Positions 25,543 through 34,609 are shown, counted from the stretch's first letter. The stretch: 45,141 nucleotides of DNA from Candidatus Microbacterium stercoravium (GCA_019117025.1 DXAM01000051.1:1-45141); one strand, 5' to 3'. Translations and numbers: made by a program. The notes: a model not told the origin generated them from the sequence alone.

Positions 25543-27477
25543 TCACCGGAACTCGATCGTCGCATTCTCATCGTTCAGCACGATCACGGGCGTGATCGTC
25601 GGGTGACCGGCCGCGCGGATCTTCTCGAGGTCGACGCGGATCAGCGGCGTGCCCTCGTCGACGATGTCGCCCGTCTTCACCAGCGTGGTGAAGCCATCGC
25701 CCTTCATATCGACGGTGTCGAGCCCGATGTGCACGAGCACCTCCAGGTCGTCATCGGTGACGATCGCGATCGCGTGACCAGTGTCGAACGCATGGCCGAC
25801 GCGGCCGGGGGCCGGCGAGACCACAGTGTCGCCGGTGGGCTCGATCGCGAGCCCCGGGCCCATGATCTGCTCGGCGAACGTCGGATCCGGAACCTCGGAG
25901 AGCGGCTTCACGTCGCCGGCGATCGGCTGGCGCAGCTGCACGACGCGGCGGTCCGTGCGCGTGACGGTGCGGATCGTGTCCGTCGCGGGCACGGCAGCCG
26001 GGGCATCGGCGGCGGGCGGCTCGATCGCGCCCGACATGATCCCCTCCATGGCATCCTTCACGAACTGCACGTTCAGCCCGTAGATGACCTGCACCGACGT
26101 GCCGCCCGGCTTCATGGTCCCCGCGGCGCCGGCGCGCTTGAGGGCGCTGTCATCGACCTTCGACACGTCGCCGACCTCCATGCGCAGTCGCGTCGCACAG
26201 TTGTCGAGGCTCGTGATGTTGTCGGCGCCGCCGAGGGCGGCGAGGAAGCGGTTCGCGGTGGCGGCGTACTTCGCGTCGACGGACTGCCCGTCGCCCGCCT
26301 CGTCGGCCAGTTCGTCGTCGTCTTCGCGCCCGATGGTCTTCAGCTGCCACTTGCGGATGACGAAGGTGAAGACGAGGAAATAGACGACGAACCACGCGAT
26401 GCCGAGCAGGAGCAGCATCCACGGGTTCTGAGCGAGCGGGTTGTTCCAGCCCAGGCCGAGGTCGATCGCTCCCGCGGAGAAGCCGAAGCCCATGCGCGCG
26501 GGGAGCAGCGCCGTGATGGCCATCGAGATACCGGTGAACAGCGCGTGGAACACATACAGCACCGGGGCGAGGAACATGAACGAGAACTCGAGAGGCTCGG
26601 TGATGCCCACGAAGAACGACGCGAAGGCGGCCGAGAACAGGATGCCCGCGGCGACCTTCTTGCGGCTCGAGCGGGCCGTCACGTACATCGCGAGGGCCGC
26701 GCCCGGCAGGCCGAACATCATGATCGGGAAGAAGCCCGAGGTGTACATGCCGGTGATGCCGAGCGTGCCCGGGCCGTCCGCACCGGCGAGGAAGTTCGGC
26801 ACGTCGTTGATTCCCGCGACGTCGAACCAGAACACCGAGTTGAGGGCGTGGTGCAGGCCGGTGGGGATGAGCAGTCGGTTGAGGAAACCGTAGATGCCCG
26901 CGCCGATCGGCCCGAAGCCGACGATCCACTCGCCGAAGGCGACGAGCGCGCCGTACACGAACGGCCAGATGAAGAACAGCAGGACCGACATCACGATCGA
27001 GGCACCGGCCGCGACGATCGCGACGGCGCGCTTGCCTGAGAAGAACGCGAGCCAGTCGGGCAGCTTCACGCCGTGGAAGCGGTTGTAGGAGAAGGCGCCG
27101 ATCAAACCGCAGATGATGCCGACGAAGGCGTTCTGGATGTTCTCGAACGCGGGATCGACGTCGGCGACCTCGATGCCGCCGAGATAGCCTGCGATCGATT
27201 CCGGCGCGAGCAGCACCGTGACGACGAGCCAGGAGACGAGACCTGCGAGGGCCGCGACACCGTCGGACTTCTTCGCCATTCCGAACGCGATGCCGATCGC
27301 GAACAGGACGGCGAGATTGTCGATCACGGCGCTGCCGGCGCTCGTCAGGAACACCGACACGATGTTCGTGCCGAGCGTGTTCGTGATCCAGTTGCCGATG
27401 CCGTACAGGATCGCTGCGACGGGCATGACCGCGATGGGCATCATCAGCGACTTGCCCAGGTTCTGCATGAACTTCAT
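25543..27477 (-). CDS. nagE: PTS permease, IIC-IIB-IIA fusion of the N-acetylglucosamine/glucose type
   Basis: This is a 644-residue phosphotransferase permease with domain order IICBA. IIC (about 1-380) is polytopic and has FLNRLLIPTGLHHALNSVFWF and the substrate segment GITEPLEFSFMFLAP. IIB carries the phosphocysteine Cys427 in SLDNCATRLRMEV. IIA carries the phosphohistidine His583 in VLVHIGLDTV. Order and length fit NagE, so N-acetylglucosamine is the likeliest substrate, but glucose or maltose types look alike. Enzyme I and HPr are not in the window. It is monocistronic. A perfect palindrome CGAGATCTCG at 27488-27497, 11 bases upstream of the start, could be an operator. Confidence 0.88.
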   Translation of the reverse strand: MKFMQNLGKSLMMPIAVMPVAAILYGIGNWITNTLGTNIVSVFLTSAGSAVIDNLAVLFAIGIAFGMAKKSDGVAALAGLVSWLVVTVLLAPESIAGYLGGIEVADVDPAFENIQNAFVGIICGLIGAFSYNRFHGVKLPDWLAFFSGKRAVAIVAAGASIVMSVLLFFIWPFVYGALVAFGEWIVGFGPIGAGIYGFLNRLLIPTGLHHALNSVFWFDVAGINDVPNFLAGADGPGTLGITGMYTSGFFPIMMFGLPGAALAMYVTARSSRKKVAAGILFSAAFASFFVGITEPLEFSFMFLAPVLYVFHALFTGISMAITALLPARMGFGFSAGAIDLGLGWNNPLAQNPWMLLLLGIAWFVVYFLVFTFVIRKWQLKTIGREDDDELADEAGDGQSVDAKYAATANRFLAALGGADNITSLDNCATRLRMEVGDVSKVDDSALKRAGAAGTMKPGGTSVQVIYGLNVQFVKDAMEGIMSGAIEPPAADAPAAVPATDTIRTVTRTDRRVVQLRQPIAGDVKPLSEVPDPTFAEQIMGPGLAIEPTGDTVVSPAPGRVGHAFDTGHAIAIVTDDDLEVLVHIGLDTVDMKGDGFTTLVKTGDIVDEGTPLIRVDLEKIRAAGHPTITPVIVLNDENATIEFR

Positions 27478-27487
27478 TCGGGTGCTC

Positions 27488-27497
27488 CGAGATCTCG
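27488..27497. promoter_or_regulatory. Palindrome CGAGATCTCG upstream of nagE, possible operator
   Basis: This ten-base perfect palindrome lies 11 bases before the nagE start codon. It would overlap the ribosome-binding region or early leader. No regulator gene is nearby, so a role is speculative. Confidence 0.3.
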
Positions 27498-27627
27498 AGG
27501 TGAGGGGATCATCGGAAGGCTATCGGCGTGCCCGCCGGAATAACAGAGGGATTCGGAGAATCACGAGTTCAGACTTCTCTCCGGTTCGGCATGTTGCCGC
27601 GGCGCGCCTCCGATCACCCGTGCGATA

Positions 27628-28890
27628 TCACGGTGTCGTCGCGACGAGCGCCGGATCGTCCTCGGTCGCCTTGCGCATGCGTGCGATCCAGAAGATGCCG
27701 ATCGCGCAGGCGGCCGCGCTCGTCACTGCCATGAAATAGAACACGACGCTCGGGCCGAAGGAGATGAGCGACGGCGTGACCACGCCCACCCCGGCGGCGA
27801 CGAATCGCGCGAACGCGATCGTGATCGACTGGGCCGTGGCGCGGATCTGCGTGGGGAAGAGCTCCTGCGACCACACCTTGAACATGGGCTCGCCCGCGAC
27901 CGCGCCGGCGATCGAGTAGAGCACGCCGAAGAGTACGAGCGTGAGGATCGTGATGCCGCTCACGGCGGGGATGAGGAACGCGACGAGCGCCAGCACCGAC
28001 ATCGCGATGAACCAGGCCATGCGGCGGGGACCGTCGACGACGCGCATCATGAGCAGCAGCGACGCCGCGCTCACGAAGGTCACGAGCGTCGTGATGAGCG
28101 AGGCCTGCGACACGGTGGCGCCGGCCACCTCGACGTAGAGCAGGCTGCCGAACTGTCCGTTCGTGTTGGCCGCGATGTTCGCCAGCGCGTAGAAGAGCGC
28201 CGTCGCGATCATCGCGCCGAGGTAGCGGGGCTGGAAGATGAGCTTCAGCGCCCGCATGCCCTGAGGAGCGTCGGGATCGACGGTCTGCAGGTTGCGGCTG
28301 TTGATCCACGCCTCCGACTCGGGCAGGCGGATGCGAAGGATGAGCACCACGATCGCGATCGCCGCGAGATGGCCGTACATGATGCGGGCACCGAGCAGGC
28401 CGAGGTCGCCGACGAAGGATCCGAGGAAGCCGACCGCGATGACCCCGCCCATCCAGAGGATGTGCGTGAACGAGATCATCTTGCCGCGGTTCGCATCGGT
28501 GGCCGCCTCCGCGATCATCGACAGCGAGACGGGCAGGTCGGCGCCCGCGGCGAAGCCCAGCAGCAGCAGGCCGGGGTAGAGCCATTCCGTGCTCGGCGCG
28601 AGGATCATGAGGGCGGTGCCCACGACGTACAGCGTCAGCGTCGCCATGAAGACCGGTTTGCGGCCGAGGCGGTCGCCCGCGGGGCCGCCGACGAGCGCGC
28701 CGACGCCGATCGCTACCGTGAGGATCGCCGACAGGATCCCGTACTGCAGGTCATCGATGCCGAAACTCTGGCGGAAGATGACGAGCGCGGTGCCCGTCGT
28801 GACGATGGCCCCGGCGTCGAGGTACGAGACCATGCCGGACAGGACCGCGACGTACCAGGGGTTGGGTGTGCGCGTGGACGGACGAGACAT
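27628..28890 (-). CDS. MFS transporter, sugar-porter type
   Basis: The 420-residue product has twelve predicted membrane helices. It shows the major-facilitator loop motif GGPAGDRLGRKPVFMATL between helices 2 and 3, and PESEAWI after helix 6, as in sugar porters. It starts at ATG 28890, 29 bases after the GH78 rhamnosidase stop, with GAAGGAG upstream. The pairing suggests import of rhamnose or a rhamnoside, which is an inference from the neighbour. It probably shares the LacI-type control of the rhamnosidase. Confidence 0.85.
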   Translation of the reverse strand: MSRPSTRTPNPWYVAVLSGMVSYLDAGAIVTTGTALVIFRQSFGIDDLQYGILSAILTVAIGVGALVGGPAGDRLGRKPVFMATLTLYVVGTALMILAPSTEWLYPGLLLLGFAAGADLPVSLSMIAEAATDANRGKMISFTHILWMGGVIAVGFLGSFVGDLGLLGARIMYGHLAAIAIVVLILRIRLPESEAWINSRNLQTVDPDAPQGMRALKLIFQPRYLGAMIATALFYALANIAANTNGQFGSLLYVEVAGATVSQASLITTLVTFVSAASLLLMMRVVDGPRRMAWFIAMSVLALVAFLIPAVSGITILTLVLFGVLYSIAGAVAGEPMFKVWSQELFPTQIRATAQSITIAFARFVAAGVGVVTPSLISFGPSVVFYFMAVTSAAACAIGIFWIARMRKATEDDPALVATTP

Positions 28891-28919
28891 CCGTTCTCCT
28901 TCGAACGTTGAGAGGGGGA

Positions 28920-31574
28920 TCAGGGGCTGAAGACGTGGGTTCCGGAGCCGACCTCGATGGGATCGGCGCCGGGCAGATCGACGACGGCGCACGCGTTCGC
29001 GGGCACGACGATCGTTGCTTCGAGCGGGCTGTCCTGCCCCAGGGCGGGGCGCGCGGCGCGCCACTCGACGCGGAACTCGCCGTAGAGCGAGTCGTAGGAC
29101 GCGCGGGCGCTGTCGGTGAGTCCCGCGCGGGGCCGCACGAGCACACGGCGGTAGGCCGGGTCCAGCGGTGCGATGCCGCCGATGTCGCGGTGCATCCAAT
29201 CGGCGACCGCACCGAGGGCGTAGTGGTTGAAGCTCGTCATCTCGCCGGGATTGATGGAGCCGTCCGGGAGGATCGAGTCCCAGCGCTCCCACACGGTGGT
29301 GGCTCCCTGTGAGACGGGGTAGAGCCAGCTCGGCAGCTCGTCGGTCTGCAGCATCCGCTGGGCGGTCCCGCGGTGGCCCGTCTTGGTGAGGGCATCGCTC
29401 ACGATCGGCGTTCCGACGAACCCCGTGCCGATCCGGTGGCGGCCCGCTTCGACGATCTCGGCGAGGCGGTCGCCGGCTGTCTGCACGAGGTGCGCGGGCA
29501 CGAGGTCGAACGCGATCGCCAGGGCGTAGGCGGTCTGGCTGTCGGAGGTGAGCCGACCCTCGTCGGTGAGATAGGTGCGCTGGAACGCCCCGCGGGCGCG
29601 CTCCGACAGAGCGGAATATCGCTCCGCCTGCTCTGATTCATCGAGGATCCGCGCCGCCTCGGCGACGAGGGCGGCCGATCGCGCGTAGTACGCGGTGGCG
29701 ACGAGGTACGGATCCGTCTGGGCCTCGAACGGACGCTCGGGCGGTGCGGTCGGGTCGAGCCAATCGGCGAGCTGCATGCCCGTGTTCCACAGGCCGTCGG
29801 GCGCTTCGCGTTCGACGACATCGACCCAGCTGGCCATGCTCGTGAACTGCGTCTCGAGCGTGCGGCGGTCGCGGAAGCGTTCCCACAGCACCATCGGCAC
29901 GACGGTCGCGGCATCGCTCCATGCGGCCATCGGGGTGGGCGGGAACAGATCCTGGTCGATCATCGGCGAATACAGCGGGCCGACGCCGCTCAACCTCGCC
30001 TGATCGGCGGCGAAGTCGCTGAGCCATGACGAGAGGAACGCATCGACGTCGAACAGGAACGACGCCGTCGGAGCGAACACCTGGATGTCGCCCGTCCAGC
30101 CGAGGCGCTCATCGCGCTGCGGGCAGTCGGTGGGAACCGTGACGAAGTTGCCGCGCGTGCCCCAGACGACGTTCTCGTGCAGGCGGTCGAGCGCGGCGAC
30201 GCCGGTGGAGAGGAAGCCCGTGCGCGGCAGATCGGTGTGCAGGACCTCGGCGACCGCGCTCACGCGATCCGCCGGCACGCCGTCGATCTGCGCGTAGCGG
30301 AAGCCGTGGAAGGTGAAGCGAGGGGCGAACTCCTCCTCGCCCGTTCCCGCGAGCGTGAAGCGGTCGGTCGCGGCGGCATAGCGCAGCGGGCGCGTGCCGA
30401 GCGCGCCGTTCTCGAGCACCTCGGCGTGGCGCAGCACGACCTCCGTGCCCGCCGGGCCGGACACGGTGATGCGCAGACGACCGACGAGGTTCTGTCCGAA
30501 ATCGAGGATGGTCTCGCCGTCGGGCCCGGCGAGCACGGCCGCGACGTCCCGCGTCTCGGTCACGCGCACGGGCGGCAGGTCGGCGGGGCGCAGGCGCGCG
30601 GGGTCCGCGTCGGCCGTGACGGCGGGTGCCGCGTCGGGGAGGGCGCCGGTGACGGCGAGCCCGTCGTCCGTGCGGCGCGCATCGCAGCGTTCGCCCTGAT
30701 AGATGCTCGAGAATGTGATGGCGTCGACCGTCGTGGCCTGCCAGGATCCGTCCGACACGATCGTCTCGATGCGGCCGTCGGCGTACTCGATCCGCAGCTG
30801 GGCCGAGAGCGCCCGCTGGCCGTGCCAGGTGCGCCGGAAGTCTCCGTCGAATCCGTAGTGCTCCGCGAACCAGCCCGGGGCCACGCGGGCGCCGAGCGTA
30901 TGGGCCCCGACGTCGAGCGCGTCGGTGACGTCGACCGTGCGGAACAGGAGACGGTCGTCGTACGCCGTCCAACCGGGTGCGAGCATGTCGTCCGACACCG
31001 TCGCATCGTCGAGCAGGACGTCGACGATGCCGTGAGCGGTGTACGACAGCAGCGCGCGCGAGACGCGGGCGTCGATCGTGAGGTCCCGGCGGAATCGCGT
31101 GACGCCGCGGTCGTCGTCATCCGACGCGAGATCGTCGCGCACCTGATCGGTGGTGGCGCCGTGCGCGACCGACGGATCCGTGGTCCTCTCGCCGGAGCGG
31201 TCGTCGCGGCTCGCGATGAATGCGGCGCTCCAGTCGTCCGGGCCGAGGGGCCCGGCTTCGACGGCGACCCAGGCGCTCGGCAGGCTGCGGCGCCCGTCTT
31301 CGCCCTCGACCGTGACGCGCACGTGCGCGGTCTCGTATGCGGTCAGCGGATCGAAGGGCCACACGACCATCGCGCTCTCGTCGCTGCGGTGCGGGACGGC
31401 GTGGATGCGGCCGTCGGCCGTGCGGCGCTCGAGCACCGCGGAGGCCTGCCGCCATCCGTCGGGAGCGGCCGACACGAGCCACGTGAGATCCGGTCGTGAG
31501 GAGGCGACGAAGCGGGGCGAGCCGCGACGGCCGGCGCGGAGCTCGGCGACGACGGGCCGGTCTGACTGCGGCAT
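28920..31574 (-). CDS. Alpha-L-rhamnosidase, GH78
   Basis: The 884-residue product cleaves terminal alpha-L-rhamnose from plant glycosides or polysaccharides. It has the family layout: N-terminal beta domains (VSAAPDGWRQASAVLERR; then DWSAAFIASRDD), a carbohydrate-binding-like beta domain (HTLGARVAPGWFAEHYGFDG), the (alpha/alpha)6 catalytic barrel, and a C-terminal beta domain. The catalytic signature DCPQRDERLGWTGD lies at about 482-496, with the general acid in DERLGWTGD. No signal peptide is seen, so the enzyme is probably cytoplasmic and acts on imported rhamnosides. The start is ATG 31574 with GGGAAGG upstream. The frame is open a little further, but there it covers a LacI-like operator. 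Confidence 0.93.
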   Translation of the reverse strand: MPQSDRPVVAELRAGRRGSPRFVASSRPDLTWLVSAAPDGWRQASAVLERRTADGRIHAVPHRSDESAMVVWPFDPLTAYETAHVRVTVEGEDGRRSLPSAWVAVEAGPLGPDDWSAAFIASRDDRSGERTTDPSVAHGATTDQVRDDLASDDDDRGVTRFRRDLTIDARVSRALLSYTAHGIVDVLLDDATVSDDMLAPGWTAYDDRLLFRTVDVTDALDVGAHTLGARVAPGWFAEHYGFDGDFRRTWHGQRALSAQLRIEYADGRIETIVSDGSWQATTVDAITFSSIYQGERCDARRTDDGLAVTGALPDAAPAVTADADPARLRPADLPPVRVTETRDVAAVLAGPDGETILDFGQNLVGRLRITVSGPAGTEVVLRHAEVLENGALGTRPLRYAAATDRFTLAGTGEEEFAPRFTFHGFRYAQIDGVPADRVSAVAEVLHTDLPRTGFLSTGVAALDRLHENVVWGTRGNFVTVPTDCPQRDERLGWTGDIQVFAPTASFLFDVDAFLSSWLSDFAADQARLSGVGPLYSPMIDQDLFPPTPMAAWSDAATVVPMVLWERFRDRRTLETQFTSMASWVDVVEREAPDGLWNTGMQLADWLDPTAPPERPFEAQTDPYLVATAYYARSAALVAEAARILDESEQAERYSALSERARGAFQRTYLTDEGRLTSDSQTAYALAIAFDLVPAHLVQTAGDRLAEIVEAGRHRIGTGFVGTPIVSDALTKTGHRGTAQRMLQTDELPSWLYPVSQGATTVWERWDSILPDGSINPGEMTSFNHYALGAVADWMHRDIGGIAPLDPAYRRVLVRPRAGLTDSARASYDSLYGEFRVEWRAARPALGQDSPLEATIVVPANACAVVDLPGADPIEVGSGTHVFSP

Positions 31575-31590
31575 GGGAGACCTTCCCTCA

Positions 31591-31604
31591 TTAGAACGTT
31601 TCAA
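31591..31604. promoter_or_regulatory. LacI-family-type operator in front of the rhamnosidase gene
   Basis: TTAGAACGTTTCAA is an imperfect palindrome (10 of 14 bases symmetric) with the central AACGTT common in LacI/GalR operators. It lies 17 bases upstream of the start codon and downstream of a candidate -10, so a bound repressor would block transcription. The regulator is not in the window. Confidence 0.55.
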
Positions 31605-31619
31605 GCGTGGACGTCAGGA

Positions 31620-31625
31620 AGGGTA
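31620..31625 (-). promoter_or_regulatory. Candidate -10 (TACCCT) of the rhamnosidase-MFS operon
   Basis: TACCCT fits TANNNT. It would start transcription near 31612, just upstream of the LacI-like operator at 31591-31604. A -35 is not convincing. Confidence 0.35.
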
Positions 31626-31704
31626 GCATTCAAAACCGAGTAGTAGTCGGGATTTCATCCGGGACGGGTCCGGAGCACGTCCGCCGCGTCATGTGCACGC
31701 ACGT

Positions 31705-32547
31705 TCACGCTGCGAGGATCGCGCGTCGGAGTGCGTCGGCGCGCTCGGCGAACGCGCGCTGGCGTCGCACGTACTCGGCCTTGCCCGCCGGAGTCTCGAT
31801 CGGCACCGGAACGACGCCGAAGTCGGAGAGATCGTAGGGCGCGGCCTGCATATCGAGCAGTCGGATGTCCCGAGCGAGCTCGAACGCATCGAGCAGCAGA
31901 TGCCCCGGCACGAGCGGGCCGAGCTTCGTGGCCCACTTGTACACGTCCATGCCGGCGTGCAGACAGCCGGGCTGTTCGTTGCGCGGCCGGTCTTCGAGGG
32001 TGAGCGTCTGCCGATTGCGCGGCACCGCGTCGGGCGTGAAGAACCGGAACGCATCGAAGTGGGTGCAGCGCAGATCGTGGGTCTCGACGACCTCGTCGGT
32101 CGCGCGCCGACCGAGGCGGAGCGGCTGCGGATGGCGGTGCTCGCTCTGGCGGTACACCATCGCCCACTCATGCAGGCCGAAGCAGTCGAACTGGCCAGGG
32201 CGCGTCGACGTGCGCCGCAGCATGATGCGCGCCAGGCGCACGATCCGTCGCTTGTCCGATTCGTAGGCCCGCGCATCGACGCGCAGCGATCCGGGGTCGT
32301 CTCCCGGCGCGTACCACCGCCACGCGGCCCGGTCGCTCTGCGCCGCGTGCGCGAGGTCGACCCCCGCGCCGGGATGCCACTTGGCGAGCGCAGAGGGCGC
32401 GGAGGAATAGTACGTGAACAGGAAGTCCCACACCGGGTGCGTCTCGCCCCGCCGACGTCGAGCGAGATGATCGGCGGTCAGCTCGGCGGCGCGCTCGGCG
32501 TGACGCTGCTCGCGCTCGCGCCAGTCGCTCTGCGCGAGCAGCGTCAC
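31705..32547 (-). CDS. Protein of the actinobacterial family annotated as 3-methyladenine DNA glycosylase
   Basis: The 280-residue product begins VTLLAQSDWREREQRHAER and has ETHPVWDFLFTYYSSAPSALAKWHPG, then QFDCFGLHEWAMVYR and RCTHFDAFRFFTPDAVPRNR. I recall these conserved blocks from an actinobacterial family that databases label 3-methyladenine DNA glycosylase. No helix-hairpin-helix or AAG motif is visible to me, so the label should be treated with care. The start is GTG 32547, overlapping the M18 stop by four bases (GTGA), so the two are coupled. It is the last gene of a unit with a YedK homologue and lies downstream of the SOS mutasome operon, which fits a DNA-repair role. Confidence 0.7.
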   Translation of the reverse strand: MTLLAQSDWREREQRHAERAAELTADHLARRRRGETHPVWDFLFTYYSSAPSALAKWHPGAGVDLAHAAQSDRAAWRWYAPGDDPGSLRVDARAYESDKRRIVRLARIMLRRTSTRPGQFDCFGLHEWAMVYRQSEHRHPQPLRLGRRATDEVVETHDLRCTHFDAFRFFTPDAVPRNRQTLTLEDRPRNEQPGCLHAGMDVYKWATKLGPLVPGHLLLDAFELARDIRLLDMQAAPYDLSDFGVVPVPIETPAGKAEYVRRQRAFAERADALRRAILAA

Positions 32548-33827
32548 CGCTCGAGGAGTGCGCTCATGGCCCGCGTCAGGTACCACGGGTCGACGACCGC
32601 CGTGAGCTCGCGAGCGGAGTGCATGGACAGGATCGGCACGCCGACATCGACGGTGCGGATGCCGAGCCGCGTCGCCGAGATCGGGCCGATCGTGGACCCG
32701 CACGGCATCGCGTTGTTCGAGACGAACTCCTGGGCCGGCACGCCGGCGCGTCGGCATGCGGCGTTCCAGGCGGCTGCGCCGTGGGCGTCGGTCGCATAGC
32801 GCTGGTTCGCATTGATCTTCAGGATCGGGCCGCCTCCGGCGACGGGCCGGTTCTCGGGGTCATGCCGCTCGGAGTAGTTCGGGTGCACGGCGTGGCCCAC
32901 GTCGCTCGAGACGTGCAGCGAGTGCGCGAAGCTGCGCGCGCGCTCGTCGGCGCCCCCGCCGAAGGCGGCGAGGATGCGGGTGAGCACGTCCTCGTGGAAG
33001 GGCCCGGCGGCGCCCGAGCGCGACGCGGATCCGACCTCCTCATGATCGAAGGCGGCGAACATGGCGATCGCCTCAGTCGGCGCGGCGTCGGCGATCGCGG
33101 TCAGGCCCGCGTGCGTGGACAGCAGATTGTCGAGCCGGCCGCTGGCGAAGAGCGCGTCGTCGGCGCCGAAGGAGCGGGGCGGCTGAGTGTCGGCGGCGAC
33201 GATGTCGATGCCGGCGATGTCGTGCGACGGGACGCCGGCCAGATCCGCGAGGCGGCCGACGATGTCGGCGGATTCGGCCTCGCCGAGGCCCCAGACGGGC
33301 GTCGTGTGAGTCTGCTTGTCGAGTTTCAGTCCGTCGCCGACCTGGCGGTCGAGGTGGATCGCCAACTGCGGAATGCGCGCGATCGGGCCGGTGCGCACGA
33401 GGTGCTCATCGCCCGAGATGGTCACGACGCGGCCCGCGAGGCAGAGCTCGCGGTCGAGCCACGAGTTGACGAGGGGGCCGCCGTAGATCTCCCAGCCGAG
33501 CTGCCACCAGCCTCCCGCGCCGGTGCGGGTCGGCTTCGGCTTGAGCTTGAAGCTCGGCGAATCGGTGTGGGCTCCGACGATCTGGAACGGCGTCGTCGCG
33601 GAGACGGAAGCCGGAAGCGCGAAGGCGATGACGGATCCCTCCCGGACGACGACGTAGCGGCCGCCGGGGGCGAGGTCCCACGCGTCGCCTTCCGCGAGCG
33701 GCGCGAATCCAGCCTGCTCGAGGCGTCGCCGCGACTCATCGGCGGCGTGGTATGAGGAGGGGGATGCCTCGACGAACGAGGCGAGGTCATCGATGTGGGT
33801 GCGTGCGTCCTCAGGAATCGTGGTCAC
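32544..33827 (-). CDS. M18 family metallo-aminopeptidase
   Basis: This 427-residue protein is of typical M18 length (aspartyl aminopeptidase group). Metal and catalytic signatures are visible: QIVGAHTDSPSFKLKP near residue 80, AMFAAFDHEEVGS with the catalytic Glu-Glu pair in mid-protein, and a late metal histidine in STHAGL- or SMHSARE-type segments (PILSMHSARELT). M18 enzymes form large cytosolic dodecamers that trim acidic N-terminal residues. It starts at GTG 33827, 12 bases after the YedK stop, within the 21-bp repeat described separately. Why it is placed between two DNA-repair-like genes is unclear. Confidence 0.93.
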   Translation of the reverse strand: MTTIPEDARTHIDDLASFVEASPSSYHAADESRRRLEQAGFAPLAEGDAWDLAPGGRYVVVREGSVIAFALPASVSATTPFQIVGAHTDSPSFKLKPKPTRTGAGGWWQLGWEIYGGPLVNSWLDRELCLAGRVVTISGDEHLVRTGPIARIPQLAIHLDRQVGDGLKLDKQTHTTPVWGLGEAESADIVGRLADLAGVPSHDIAGIDIVAADTQPPRSFGADDALFASGRLDNLLSTHAGLTAIADAAPTEAIAMFAAFDHEEVGSASRSGAAGPFHEDVLTRILAAFGGGADERARSFAHSLHVSSDVGHAVHPNYSERHDPENRPVAGGGPILKINANQRYATDAHGAAAWNAACRRAGVPAQEFVSNNAMPCGSTIGPISATRLGIRTVDVGVPILSMHSARELTAVVDPWYLTRAMSALLER

Positions 33828-33842
33828 CCGTTCATCCTCTCA
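33822..33842 (-). repeat. 21-bp exact repeat, copy 2, over the start of the M18 gene
   Basis: This is identical to 24798-24818. Here the unit includes the TGA stop of the upstream YedK gene, the Shine-Dalgarno GAGAGGA and the GTG start of the aminopeptidase. Confidence 0.8.
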
Positions 33843-34529
33843 GACGGGGTCGATGAGATCCGGAGAGTTGTTGCGCACGTTGCCGACCGCGCGGCCGACC
33901 TCGTGCCACGCGAACGACTCGGCCACGCGGGGCGCGTCGTCGAGGGCCGCGCGCAGCACGTCGTGCGGCGCCTCGGCATCGGTGTCGAGCCAGGCATCGG
34001 CGTGATCGGCGTCGAGGAAGACGGGCATGCGGTGATGGATCGAACCGAGGTCTCCGACGGCGTCGCGGGTGAGGATCGTGAAGCTCAGCACCCAGGCGCT
34101 CTCGGGGTCGCGCCACCACTCGTAGAGGCCCGCGAACAGCATCGGCTCGCCGCCCTCGGGATGGATGAACAGCGGCACCTTGCCGTCGTCGGCCTGCTTC
34201 CACTCGTAGTATCCGCTCGCCGGCACCACCGTGCGGCGGCGTGCGAACGCGGCGGTGAACGTCGGTTTCTCGGCCACCGTCTCTGAGCGGGCGTTGAAGG
34301 CGCGCGCACCGACCGAGATATCTTTCGCCCACCCCGGCACGAGGCCCCACCTCGCGCTCTCGAGCCGCCTCGTCGGGGGCTCGGTCTTCGCCGAGTCGAG
34401 CACGATCGCGGCCTGCGCCGTCGGCGCGACGTTGAAGCTCGGCTGCGGCAGGTCGTCGCCGATGAGGTCGACGCTCAGCTCGCTGACGAGCTCGCTTCCG
34501 ACACGGGCCACCACGAATCGTCCGCACAT
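33840..34529 (-). CDS. SOS response-associated peptidase (SRAP/YedK, HMCES family)
   Basis: SRAP proteins use Cys2 to form a stable thiazolidine crosslink with abasic sites in single-stranded DNA, shielding them during replication. The 229-residue product begins MCGRFVVAR, placing Cys2 correctly after Met removal. It has FNARSET (the conserved Asn), ASGYYEWK (the catalytic Glu) and GSIHHRMPVFL (the active-site His). The start is ATG 34529, since Cys2 must be N-terminal. TAGGTT seven bases upstream points to a leaderless message, which would also guarantee that exact N-terminus. A dyad ACGAAC-7-GTTCGT (34534-34552) overlaps this promoter. It is followed by the M18 and glycosylase-like genes. 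Confidence 0.95.
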   Translation of the reverse strand: MCGRFVVARVGSELVSELSVDLIGDDLPQPSFNVAPTAQAAIVLDSAKTEPPTRRLESARWGLVPGWAKDISVGARAFNARSETVAEKPTFTAAFARRRTVVPASGYYEWKQADDGKVPLFIHPEGGEPMLFAGLYEWWRDPESAWVLSFTILTRDAVGDLGSIHHRMPVFLDADHADAWLDTDAEAPHDVLRAALDDAPRVAESFAWHEVGRAVGNVRNNSPDLIDPV

Positions 34530-34536
34530 GAGAACG

Positions 34537-34542
34537 AACCTA
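34537..34542 (-). promoter_or_regulatory. Candidate leaderless -10 (TAGGTT) for the YedK homologue
   Basis: TAGGTT on the reverse strand is followed by seven bases and ATG 34529. It lies inside an inverted repeat, ACGAAC (34534-34539) and GTTCGT (34547-34552), with a seven-base gap. This could be an operator, but the gap is wrong for the four-base LexA box. Confidence 0.5.
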
Positions 34543-34609
34543 GCGCGTTCGTCCGTGCTGATCGCCTCGCGCGCCCATGCTCGCTGCAGTTCGAAGTGGG
34601 TGACGCGCG

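Noticed and set aside
34534..34552. Dyad ACGAAC-7-GTTCGT upstream of the YedK gene as an SOS box
   Set aside because: The actinobacterial LexA box needs a four-base gap between TCGAAC and GTTCGA. The gap here is seven and the outer bases differ, so it is kept only as a possible operator.
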